Origin: Caryophanales bacterium
Lineage (GTDB): Bacteria; Bacillota_I; Bacilli_A; RFN20; CAG-826
Length of the DNA stretch: 21,609 nt
NCBI GenBank assembly: GCA_028726925.1
Contig: JAQYPI010000102.1
Coordinates: 1 to 21,609 of the forward strand
Direction of reading: 5' to 3'
Part shown: positions 8,545 to 14,363 of the stretch, piece by piece
How the letters are laid out: every line of letters begins with the position of its first letter
Position numbering within the stretch: position 1 is the first letter of the stretch
Made by a program: the position numbers and the translations under genes
The notes under the pieces: model-generated
The model's database searches: none
What the model saw: only the letters and a program-made list of their open reading frames with translations
Told to the model about the DNA's origin: nothing

Positions 8545-8578
8545 AGCGGCCTGCAAAAGGCCGCTTTCCTTTCCTTTT
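8545..8578 (+). terminator. Intrinsic terminator of the opp operon
   Basis: The 8-bp stem AGCGGCCT (8545-8552) pairs with AGGCCGCT (8558-8565) across a 5-nt loop. It is followed by a T/C-rich tail (TTCCTTTCCTTTT). It lies 8 bp after the oppF stop. Confidence 0.85.
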
Positions 8579-8599
8579 CGGAGTAGAATACCCAACATG
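8577..8599 (+). promoter_or_regulatory. Putative ybaK promoter -10, leaderless start
   Basis: TAGAAT at 8584-8589 is a good -10 box, with TTCGG at 8577-8581 just before it. The ATG follows only 7 nt later, where transcription would start. No -35 is recognisable, since that position lies in the opp terminator. The only possible ribosome-binding site, GGAG at 8580-8583, is 13 nt from the ATG. Confidence 0.45.
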
Positions 8600-9070
8600 G
8601 AAAAAACGAATGTCATGCGCCTCCTCGACGCGAAATCGATTCCTTATGAAGCAAGGGAGTATGATCCCGAAATTACAAGTGGCCCCCTTGTGGCCGCCGC
8701 GCTTGGCGAAGATCCGGACACCGTGTTCAAGACCTTGGTGACCGAAGGCCCCAAGAAAGAGCATTTCGTCTTCGTGATTCCGGTGAACGCGGAACTCGAT
8801 TTGAAGAAAGCCGCGAAAGCCGCGCGCGTGAAATCCATCGCGATGATTCCCCAAAAAGAGTTGCTTCCCTTGACGGGTTATATCCACGGAGGCTGTTCCC
8901 CTTTTGGGATGAAGAAGCCTTTTCCGACGTTCCTCGACGAGACTGCCGAACTCTTCCCGAGCATTTTCGTAAGCGCGGGGCGTCGTGGTTATCAAGTGGG
9001 GATCTCCCCTTCGGACATCGTCTCCCAAATTGGGGCTTCTTTCGCGGATTTGACGGTCGATCATTTCTGA
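8597..9070 (+). CDS. ybaK: Cys-tRNA(Pro)/Cys-tRNA(Cys) deacylase YbaK/EbsC family
   Basis: This is a trans-acting editing enzyme. It hydrolyses cysteine wrongly attached to tRNA(Pro) by prolyl-tRNA synthetase and so protects translation fidelity in the cytoplasm. The 157-residue length matches the family. The VFKTL block places the catalytic lysine at residue 45 (Lys46 in E. coli YbaK), and GGCSPFGMKK is the family's diagnostic glycine-rich loop. The FVFVIPVNAELDLKKAAKA segment also fits. It stands alone between two terminators and is co-directional with its neighbours. The start is chosen because it gives the full family length; no good ribosome-binding site exists, and a -10 box sits 7 nt upstream. 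Confidence 0.93.
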   Translation: MEKTNVMRLLDAKSIPYEAREYDPEITSGPLVAAALGEDPDTVFKTLVTEGPKKEHFVFVIPVNAELDLKKAAKAARVKSIAMIPQKELLPLTGYIHGGCSPFGMKKPFPTFLDETAELFPSIFVSAGRRGYQVGISPSDIVSQIGASFADLTVDHF

Positions 9071-9131
9071 TTTTCCCCACGATTTTCCTTTTCCTGACTT
9101 TTTGATTGTTTCGATGAAATCGCTGTTTTTT

Positions 9132-9162
9132 GTTATGCGCATCTTGACGCGTAACGGTTTTT
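9132..9162 (+). terminator. Probable terminator of ybaK
   Basis: GTTATGCG (9132-9139) pairs with CGCGTAAC (9148-9155), with one G-T wobble and an 8-nt loop. A run of five T follows at 9158-9162. It is moderate in strength. The same stretch contains a TTGACG -35-like box for the next gene. Confidence 0.5.
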
Positions 9163-9172
9163 CGGTCCAAAT
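9144..9172 (+). promoter_or_regulatory. Weak candidate promoter for the small gene at 9226
   Basis: TTGACG (9144-9149) is a near-consensus -35. Seventeen bp later CCAAAT (9167-9172) is a poor -10, preceded at 1 nt by TTCGG (9161-9165) as at other starts in this window. Transcription would begin near 9180, so the mRNA would open with the stem described at 9184. Confidence 0.3.
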
Positions 9173-9183
9173 CGGGACCTTTT

Positions 9184-9222
9184 GTCTCTTTAAGTAGGGG
9201 GACTTTTCCCAAAAAAGGAGAC
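9184..9222 (+). promoter_or_regulatory. Leader hairpin that sequesters the ribosome-binding site
   Basis: GTCTCTTT (9184-9191) can pair over 8 bp, with one G-U, with AAGGAGAC (9215-9222). The second arm contains the whole ribosome-binding site GGAG (9217-9220) of the gene starting at 9226. The loop holds a further short GGGA/TCCC stem. Such a fold would hold translation off until it melts or is bound. I see the complementarity directly; regulation is inferred. Confidence 0.45.
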
Positions 9223-9225
9223 TAT

Positions 9226-9672
9226 ATGGACTACAAAAAACTGGTTTTTCTCAAAAAGCTGCACGCTCTGATCGGATATGTGTGGGACGTGCCTTGGGAC
9301 GAGGAATGGCCCGATGCCCAAAACCGGAGAAACAGCGTCGATTTCTACGCGTGCGTTCTTTATGACGTCGCCCACCGCACGGTTCCGAAAGAAGAGGATT
9401 ACGAGGAAGTGGGGGTTTACCCAATGGGAATCCGCCTTGCGAGATCCTTATTCCAAGGCTGGAGCAGCGGGCCCCTAAAGGGCGCCCTCGAGACGTTTTG
9501 TCTCTTGGTGAACTATTTCTTCATCCGCGGGATTCCACGCGAAATACTGGACAAGAAAAGCCCGATGCCCGACATGAGGGAATACAAAGAGGATGTCCTT
9601 TTCGCCATGTTTGGGCTCTCGAGGACCACGGAACAAGGATTGCCAAGCCAAGCGAGAAAAAGAGTTTTATAA
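9226..9672 (+). CDS. Hypothetical protein, 148 residues
   Basis: I do not recognise this protein. It has no signal peptide. It begins MDYKKLVFLKKLHALIGYVW and is rich in Trp, Tyr and charged residues (WDVPWDEEWPDAQ). One hydrophobic stretch, about residues 86-104 (GALETFCLLVNYFFIRGIP), is more likely a buried helix than a membrane segment. The C-terminus is basic. The start is supported by AAGGAG with 5-nt spacing, although that site lies in a predicted stem. The stop is only 3 bases before the first CIRCE half-site of hsp20, and there is no terminator between them, so read-through into hsp20 is possible. Its position beside a heat-shock gene and its structured leader hint at stress-related control, but the function is unknown. 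Confidence 0.75.
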   Translation: MDYKKLVFLKKLHALIGYVWDVPWDEEWPDAQNRRNSVDFYACVLYDVAHRTVPKEEDYEEVGVYPMGIRLARSLFQGWSSGPLKGALETFCLLVNYFFIRGIPREILDKKSPMPDMREYKEDVLFAMFGLSRTTEQGLPSQARKRVL

Positions 9673-9675
9673 AAA

Positions 9676-9702
9676 TTAGCACTCGAGTATTGACACTGCT
9701 AA
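9676..9702. promoter_or_regulatory. Degenerate CIRCE (HrcA operator) overlapping the hsp20 -35
   Basis: TTAGCACTC is followed by 9 bp and then CACTGCTAA. The left arm matches the CIRCE consensus fully and the right arm matches 7 of 9 (consensus GAGTGCTAA). The spacing of 9 bp is exact. The -35 TTGACA (9690-9695) lies inside it, so HrcA bound here would block RNA polymerase. Confidence 0.65.
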
Positions 9703-9717
9703 AAACTGTTGTATAGT
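9690..9717 (+). promoter_or_regulatory. hsp20 promoter
   Basis: A perfect -35 TTGACA (9690-9695) is followed by a 16-bp spacer and TATAGT (9712-9717). This is the best sigma-A-type promoter in the window. The predicted transcription start, near 9724, falls inside the downstream CIRCE element. Confidence 0.85.
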
Positions 9718-9721
9718 GTTG

Positions 9722-9748
9722 TTAGCACTTGGAATAAAAGAGTGCTAA
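9722..9748. promoter_or_regulatory. CIRCE element (HrcA operator)
   Basis: TTAGCACTT is followed by 9 bp and GAGTGCTAA, one mismatch from the consensus TTAGCACTC-N9-GAGTGCTAA. It covers the start of the transcript just downstream of the -10, the usual repressing position for HrcA. The hsp20 ribosome-binding site GGAGGT follows at 9755-9760. Confidence 0.92.
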
Positions 9749-9766
9749 TTCACTGGAGGTTACTTT

Positions 9767-10201
9767 ATGAATCATTATGTTACCTACGATGGAAATCGTT
9801 TCCTCAACCCGCTACTTGATGAGCTCTTCGGGATTCAAGATGCCCTTACGAGCGAAAGCAATGGCTCCCTTTCGATGCGTACCGATATCCGCAAGGAAAA
9901 GGACGGATATCTCATGTCCATCGATCTCCCGGGGATCAAAAAGGAGAACATCGCCATTTCCTACGAAGACGGTCGTTTGACCATTAAGGTCCACGTGAAC
10001 ACCATCGAGAAGGATGAAAGCGGGAATCCGAAGCCTTTCCTTCGCCGCGAACGCTTCTCCGGCAGCGCTTCTCGATCCTATTTCATCGGCGATGTCGACG
10101 AGAAGTCCATCAAAGCGGAGTACCAGGACGGGGTCCTTCGCCTCTTCATCCCGGAAGAGAAGCAGGAAGAAGAGACCGTCCATTCCATCAAAATCCAATA
10201 A
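9767..10201 (+). CDS. hsp20: Small heat-shock protein, Hsp20/alpha-crystallin family
   Basis: This is an ATP-independent holdase chaperone that binds unfolding proteins in the cytoplasm during heat or other stress. At 144 residues it matches the family. The N-terminal arm (NRFLNPLLDELFG) is followed by the alpha-crystallin domain from about residue 35. MRTDIRKEKDGYLMSIDLPG opens that domain and AEYQDGVLRLFIP closes it; the latter is the conserved A-x(n)-DGVL-x-I/L-x-I/V-P signature. The C-terminal HSIKIQ supplies the I-x-I tail motif used in oligomer assembly. The start is fixed by GGAGGT 6 nt upstream. Two CIRCE-like elements imply HrcA control, unusual for an hsp20 gene, since HrcA classically governs groESL and dnaK. 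A terminator follows. Confidence 0.94.
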   Translation: MNHYVTYDGNRFLNPLLDELFGIQDALTSESNGSLSMRTDIRKEKDGYLMSIDLPGIKKENIAISYEDGRLTIKVHVNTIEKDESGNPKPFLRRERFSGSASRSYFIGDVDEKSIKAEYQDGVLRLFIPEEKQEEETVHSIKIQ

Positions 10202-10224
10202 CTGCCTTAGGCAGATTCTTGGAT

Positions 10225-10261
10225 GGGGAGACCTTTGTCCCTCGGTCTCCCCTTTTCTTTT
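10225..10261 (+). terminator. Intrinsic terminator of hsp20
   Basis: The 9-bp stem GGGGAGACC (10225-10233) pairs with GGTCTCCCC (10244-10252) around a 10-nt loop, followed by TTTTCTTTT. A small extra hairpin CTGCC-TTA-GGCAG lies at 10202-10214. Confidence 0.88.
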
Positions 10262-10285
10262 GCGGAGGGGCGCGTCATAATATTG

Positions 10286-10302
10286 ATACCCCCTGGGGGT
10301 AT
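10286..10302. promoter_or_regulatory. CsoR-type copper operator
   Basis: ATACCCCC-T-GGGGGTAT is a perfect 17-bp palindrome of the G/C-tract kind bound by CsoR repressors. A csoR gene closes the operon downstream, which supports the call. The right arm overlaps a TATAAT (10300-10305), and its GGGGG lies 8 nt before the copA ATG, so it may also act as the ribosome-binding site. Confidence 0.85.
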
Positions 10303-10307
10303 AATGT

Positions 10308-12611
10308 ATGAAACGGAAATATCGTGTCACGGGAATGATGTGCGTAAACTGCCAAGCCACGGTCGAAAAGGTCGTTCGTTCGTTGCCAGGGGTTTCTCAG
10401 GCGAAGGTTTCTTTGCTCGCGGAAAGCCTGACGGTCGAGTTTGATGAGGATGTTTTGTCGGACGATGCCATCATCGATTCCGTCGAAAACGCGGGGTATG
10501 GGTGCGCTATTTTCGTCCAAGAGAGCGTGGCATCCATGCAGCGAAACAAGGAAAAAGAACTTCGGAAGAAGAGACTGCAGGTCATCCTTGCCTGGGCATT
10601 CATGATCCCGATGATGGTGATTGCCATGCTCCCCATGATGCTTGGCGAAAGCTTCATGCACCGCGAGGATTATTTCCTTTGGATTCTCATCGACGTCTGC
10701 TTCCAGTGGGTTTTGCTTATCCCCGTCCTCGTTTTCAGCAAGGACATCTGGATTTCGGGCTTCCGTTCTTTGTTCAAGGGCGAGCCCAACATGAATTCTC
10801 TTGTCGGATTCGGCATGGCGGCCTCCGTCCTTTACGGCCTTTATTCCACGATTCGTTTCATCGTGGCCTTCGCGACGATGGATCACGCCACGGCGATGGC
10901 CTTCTCCATGAATCTTTATCTCGAGTCCTCGGCGATGATCCCGTGCTTCGTCATGCTCGGGAAATACATCGAGAGCCGCGCGAACGTGAAGACGACCGCC
11001 GCGATCGCGTCCTTAGTCGCCCTCATCCCGGATACCGCTTATCGCGTCAGCGGGGACACAAAAGAAGAAGTCATGACGGATTCCTTGGAAATCGGGGACA
11101 CCGTTTTCGTCGGCACGGGAGAGAGCATTCCGTGTGATGGGACGCTCGTTTCCGAGACGGGTTCCGTCAACGAGAGCGCCTTGACGGGCGAATCCTTGCC
11201 CGTGGAAAAAAGCTCAGGGGACAAGGTGGTTGGCGGCACCATCAACCTAGGCGCGCCGATTCTGCTCCAAGTCACGGCCTTAGGCAAAGAGACGACCATG
11301 GGAAAAATCATCGCCCTCGTGGAAGAAGCTTCTGAAAGCAAGGCGCCCCTTGCGAGGCTCGCGGATCGCGTCGCCCGCATTTTCTGCCCGACGATCCTCA
11401 TCCTTGCCCTCGTGGTTTTCGTGGTTTGGGAACTTTTGACGGGATTCGGTGTTGTCGGCAAAGGCCTTGATACCAATCTTGCCGTGCAATTGTCCGTCTC
11501 TGTCCTCGTCGTCTCGTGTCCTTGCGCTCTCGGCCTTGCCACGCCGGTCGCGGTCATGGTCGGCACGGGAGAAGGGGCAAAACAAGGGATCCTCGTGAAA
11601 AGCGCGGAAGCGTTCGAGCGCTTGTGTGATGTCGATTATTTCCTCTTTGATAAAACGGGGACGCTTACCGAGGGGAAAATGGTCCTGTCTTCCATCCTCG
11701 CCCCGGAGCTTGGGGAAACCGAGGCACTTTCTATCGCGGCATCCATGGAAAATGGGAACCCTCACCCCATCGCCAAGGCCTTGATGGAAAAGGCGGAATC
11801 CCTGGGATTGGAAATGAGGGAAATGTCCATCGTTTCTCTCGCGGGGAAAGGGGTATCGAGCCAAGATTACCTTCTTGGAAACAAGGCCTTGATGGATGAA
11901 AACGGCGTCGAACTGCCGGCCGATTCGCGCCTTCCTTTGGAATCGGAAGAAGGGAAAACGGTTGCCTATTTAGCGAAAGGCGGCCACCTTGTCGCGTCTT
12001 TCTATTTCGAGGATGAAATCAAAGAAACCTCGCAAAAAGCCGTTATGCGTCTCAAAAGCATGGGTAAAACCGTGGTTTTGGTGACGGGAGACAATCATCA
12101 AGCGGCTGACAGAATCGCAAGTGCCCTTGGTATCGATGTCGTATACGATGAGGTATTGCCCGACGAAAAAGAACAGGTGGTCGCTCACTTTCAAAGCGAG
12201 GGGCATCGCGTCGCCTTTGTCGGCGATGGGATCAATGATGCCCCGGCGCTCACGCTGGCGGACGTCGGGATTGCGATTGGGGCGGGGACCGATGTCGCCA
12301 TCGATTCCGCGAATATCGTTTTGGTGAAAAGCGGCCCCTTGGATGTCGTTCGGGCCGCGAAGATGAGCGAGCGGGTCGTGCGCAACATCAAACAAAACCT
12401 GCTTTGGGCATTCCTCTATAACCTCTTGCTGATTCCCTTCGCGGCAGGTGTCTTCTACGGAATTCCCGTTCAGGGTTCTTGGGTCACCGGGTATCAAGAT
12501 CATTTGGTTCTTACCCCGATGCTGGCATCGTTTGCCATGTCGATCAGCTCCATTACCGTTGTTTTGAATGCCCTTCGCCTGAAAAAGAAGGGAAGAAAGG
12601 ATAATCTATGA
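10308..12611 (+). CDS. copA: Copper-exporting P1B-type ATPase CopA
   Basis: This inner-membrane pump exports Cu(I) using ATP. It has 767 residues. One N-terminal heavy-metal-associated domain carries MMCVNC (residues 10-15). The membrane metal site CPC is at 404-406 and the phosphorylated Asp is 448 in DKTGTLTEG. NGNPHPIAKAL carries the P1B-specific HP pair, and GDGINDAPAL is the hinge motif. The Tyr704-Asn705 pair and MSISS (744-748) in the last helices are the signature of Cu(I)-specific P1B-1 pumps. The stop overlaps the copZ start (ATGA). The start is not fully settled. ATG 10308 preserves the first strand of the metal-binding domain, but a TATAAT lies only 2 nt upstream; Met10 (10335) would lose that strand. 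I prefer 10308. Confidence 0.96.
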   Translation: MKRKYRVTGMMCVNCQATVEKVVRSLPGVSQAKVSLLAESLTVEFDEDVLSDDAIIDSVENAGYGCAIFVQESVASMQRNKEKELRKKRLQVILAWAFMIPMMVIAMLPMMLGESFMHREDYFLWILIDVCFQWVLLIPVLVFSKDIWISGFRSLFKGEPNMNSLVGFGMAASVLYGLYSTIRFIVAFATMDHATAMAFSMNLYLESSAMIPCFVMLGKYIESRANVKTTAAIASLVALIPDTAYRVSGDTKEEVMTDSLEIGDTVFVGTGESIPCDGTLVSETGSVNESALTGESLPVEKSSGDKVVGGTINLGAPILLQVTALGKETTMGKIIALVEEASESKAPLARLADRVARIFCPTILILALVVFVVWELLTGFGVVGKGLDTNLAVQLSVSVLVVSCPCALGLATPVAVMVGTGEGAKQGILVKSAEAFERLCDVDYFLFDKTGTLTEGKMVLSSILAPELGETEALSIAASMENGNPHPIAKALMEKAESLGLEMREMSIVSLAGKGVSSQDYLLGNKALMDENGVELPADSRLPLESEEGKTVAYLAKGGHLVASFYFEDEIKETSQKAVMRLKSMGKTVVLVTGDNHQAADRIASALGIDVVYDEVLPDEKEQVVAHFQSEGHRVAFVGDGINDAPALTLADVGIAIGAGTDVAIDSANIVLVKSGPLDVVRAAKMSERVVRNIKQNLLWAFLYNLLLIPFAAGVFYGIPVQGSWVTGYQDHLVLTPMLASFAMSISSITVVLNALRLKKKGRKDNL

Positions 12612-12838
12612 TTTTTGGGAAACGCTTTTCTGCGCGATATCTCGTGCAAGGCATGCGATGCGCGCACTGCGCCGCCAAGACGGAGAAAGCTTTGTCCGCC
12701 TTGCCTGGCGTAAAGAAAGTCCAAATCCAGTTGGATCAAGGAATCGCGACCATCGTGTCGACGAAAGAAGTCCCGGAAGAAGATGTCCGTCGCGCGATCG
12801 AGGAAGCGGGTTTCGCTTTCGTCGGAAAGGCCCAATAA
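12608..12838 (+). CDS. copZ: Copper chaperone CopZ (heavy-metal-associated domain protein)
   Basis: This small cytoplasmic protein of 76 residues carries Cu(I) to CopA. It consists of a single heavy-metal-associated (ferredoxin-like) domain. The metal-binding MRCAHC loop is at residues 16-21, followed by the usual helix (AAKTEKALSALPGVKKVQI) and a C-terminal EEDVRRAIEEAGF helix. It overlaps the copA stop by 4 nt, with AAAGGA at 12596-12601 as ribosome-binding site, and its own stop overlaps the csoR ATG by one base (TAATG). The first 10 residues are somewhat longer than in a minimal CopZ. Copper specificity is inferred from copA and csoR. Confidence 0.92.
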   Translation: MIFGKRFSARYLVQGMRCAHCAAKTEKALSALPGVKKVQIQLDQGIATIVSTKEVPEEDVRRAIEEAGFAFVGKAQ

Positions 12839-13110
12839 TGAGGGCGGACGGGAAAAAGGCCAAGCGCCAGCTTTCCATTGCGAAGGGACAGCTTGAAGGC
12901 ATATCCAAAATGATTGACCAAGGCGCTTATTGTCTTGATGTCTCCAACCAGATCATGGCTACGATCGCCTTGCTGAAGAATTTGAATATCGCCGTTTTGT
13001 CCGCTCATCTCGAAGGCTGCGTGACAGAAGCGGCGAAAGATGGGGACGAAAAAGCTCTGCACGAGAAAATCGCGGAAGTGGAATCGGTTCTCGAACGGCT
13101 ATCTCGTTAA
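12838..13110 (+). CDS. csoR: Copper-sensing transcriptional repressor CsoR
   Basis: This is an all-helical DNA-binding repressor (former DUF156 family) that releases its operator when it binds Cu(I). It has 90 residues. The copper ligands are Cys32, His57 and Cys61, with exactly the C-x24-H-x3-C spacing of characterised CsoR; the KRQLSIAKGQLEGISKMI segment is the family's first helix. The start ATG 12838 overlaps the copZ stop and has AAAGG 7 nt upstream; a longer in-frame reading from 12658 would run through copZ and is not credible. It is the last gene of copA-copZ-csoR, so it should repress its own operon through the palindrome at 10286. Its stop codon overlaps that of the convergent peptidase gene. 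Confidence 0.95.
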   Translation: MRADGKKAKRQLSIAKGQLEGISKMIDQGAYCLDVSNQIMATIALLKNLNIAVLSAHLEGCVTEAAKDGDEKALHEKIAEVESVLERLSR

Positions 13111-14291
13111 AGAAGCGGCAGGATTTCCTCTTGCAAGCCACCTAGAACGAGAAGTTCTCGATTTTTGATGTGCAGGTCGGTCTCGGTTCGCATGCCGAAT
13201 TCCGGGGTATAGATTCCCGGCTCGTCCGAGAATGAGGTGTCATCCATGAGTTCGCGGGTGTCGTGCGATTCGAAATTGTCGAGATTCGCGCCCGCCCCAT
13301 GACAAGAAACGTCATCGGTGATGCTGTGCCCCACGCGGTGGACGAACGCTTCCCCGAATCCGGCTTCTTGAATGATCTTTCTTGCCACGTCATCGGCTTC
13401 ATAAGCCAAAACCTTACGGAGGGGCAACTGCTCCTTGAGGAAGGCGATCACGCCATCCCTGGCTTTCTTGATAATGGCGAATCGTTCGGCATAAACATCA
13501 GGCACCTCATGCCCGACATATCCCATCCACGTGATATCCGCGTAAACGCTTCCTGGGGCGGCGTTTTTCGCCCACATGTCGATCAATACCAAATCCCCTT
13601 CTTTGATCAGACTGAAGCGTTCTTTCGTCGGCCCATAATGAGGGTCCCCGGCGTTCTTTCCAATCGCGACGATCGGATCTTCGTCAAAGACCATTCCTTC
13701 TTCATGAAACCTTCTTGCGATGAACTGTTGGACGGCGAATTCGTTGGTATGCCCCTTCTCTTTGACTTCTTTTCCAATGAAAGCGAAGGCTTCATCCTTG
13801 ATGCGCAACGCTTTTTGGCAGGCGTCCTTTTGCGAGGCCAATTGCTCTTCGGTCAATCTCGCGGTCAAGGATTGGAGGACGTCCGCGGAGGAGTGGATCT
13901 CGATGCCGAGATCCTTGATGAACTGAACCGAGCCATAATCCGCGAGGGATACCCGTGGAAGGAGCCCGTGTTCGGAGATGTCCATCAACACGTTTGAATA
14001 AGCGGAGAAATGGGTTCTTTCCGCTTGAAGCATTTCTTCCCAAGTCTTGTAGAGGACGAGATCGAAACGGCTCAAGGTTTCGGGATCCTTGAGGAAGGCA
14101 GAATCGATGACATGGGCGATGATATAGGGCTTTCCGACCGCGGGAATCGCCAAGAGTATTTTTCTCGTGAGGAATTTGTTTCCAATCAAGGCGCGGAAGG
14201 TTGGGTTGTGATTCTCGTAATCCAGCATGATCCAGGCGTCCGCTTTTTGGGAAATCAATTGGCTTTGAATATTTTCTAAGGTGATTTTCAT
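13107..14291 (-). CDS. M24 family metallopeptidase, Xaa-Pro aminopeptidase-like
   Basis: This cytoplasmic metallopeptidase probably removes N-terminal residues preceding proline, and could act on peptides brought in by Opp. It has 394 residues: a creatinase-type N-terminal domain (about 1-150) and the pita-bread catalytic domain after it. Dinuclear metal ligands are all visible: Asp238 (LIDMWA), Asp252 (YADITW), His322 (HRVGHSIT), Glu357 (SDEPGIY) and Glu370 (RTETDLHI), plus His218 in GDPHYGP. The IDMWA...VYADITW spacing is 3 residues wider than in E. coli PepP, as in a less studied subfamily. I start it at ATG 14291; an upstream in-frame TTG (14312) would place the -10 box inside the gene. 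No ribosome-binding site is seen. It is transcribed toward csoR. Confidence 0.88.
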   Translation of the reverse strand: MKITLENIQSQLISQKADAWIMLDYENHNPTFRALIGNKFLTRKILLAIPAVGKPYIIAHVIDSAFLKDPETLSRFDLVLYKTWEEMLQAERTHFSAYSNVLMDISEHGLLPRVSLADYGSVQFIKDLGIEIHSSADVLQSLTARLTEEQLASQKDACQKALRIKDEAFAFIGKEVKEKGHTNEFAVQQFIARRFHEEGMVFDEDPIVAIGKNAGDPHYGPTKERFSLIKEGDLVLIDMWAKNAAPGSVYADITWMGYVGHEVPDVYAERFAIIKKARDGVIAFLKEQLPLRKVLAYEADDVARKIIQEAGFGEAFVHRVGHSITDDVSCHGAGANLDNFESHDTRELMDDTSFSDEPGIYTPEFGMRTETDLHIKNRELLVLGGLQEEILPLL

Positions 14292-14300
14292 AACGCGCAA

Positions 14301-14329
14301 AGTATATTCCAACTTGAAATGGCTTTCAG
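14301..14329 (-). promoter_or_regulatory. Putative promoter of the M24 peptidase gene, leaderless
   Basis: On the minus strand, CTGAAA (14329-14324, 4 of 6 to TTGACA) is followed by a 17-bp spacer and TATACT (14306-14301). The ATG comes 9 nt after the -10, so the transcript would start at or within a few bases of the start codon. Confidence 0.5.
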
Positions 14330-14340
14330 CAAAGGTGACC

Positions 14341-14363
14341 TTCGGATAGAATTAGAAGCCATG
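14341..14363 (+). promoter_or_regulatory. Putative -10 of the GH2 gene, leaderless start
   Basis: TAGAAT (14347-14352), preceded by TTCGG (14341-14345), lies 8 nt before ATG 14361. No ribosome-binding site is present. The -35 region (TTTCAG, 14324-14329) is poor and coincides with the opposite strand's -35. Confidence 0.45.

Noticed and set aside
9164..9183. GGTCC/GGACC hairpin followed by TTTT
   Set aside because: The stem is only 5 bp and sits between the candidate promoter and the leader stem; too weak to call a terminator.
12658..12837. In-frame 5' extension of csoR giving 150 residues
   Set aside because: It would overlap nearly all of copZ in another frame; CsoR proteins begin close to the ATG at 12838, which has its own ribosome-binding site.
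13263..13997. 244-residue plus-strand frame inside the M24 peptidase gene
   Set aside because: It is antisense to a gene with all five metal ligands; codon pattern and content fit a shadow.
14319..14360. Upstream ATG giving a 593-residue GH2 protein
   Set aside because: It has no ribosome-binding site, and the putative -10 TAGAAT (14347-14352) lies downstream of it; the conserved domain begins after 14361.
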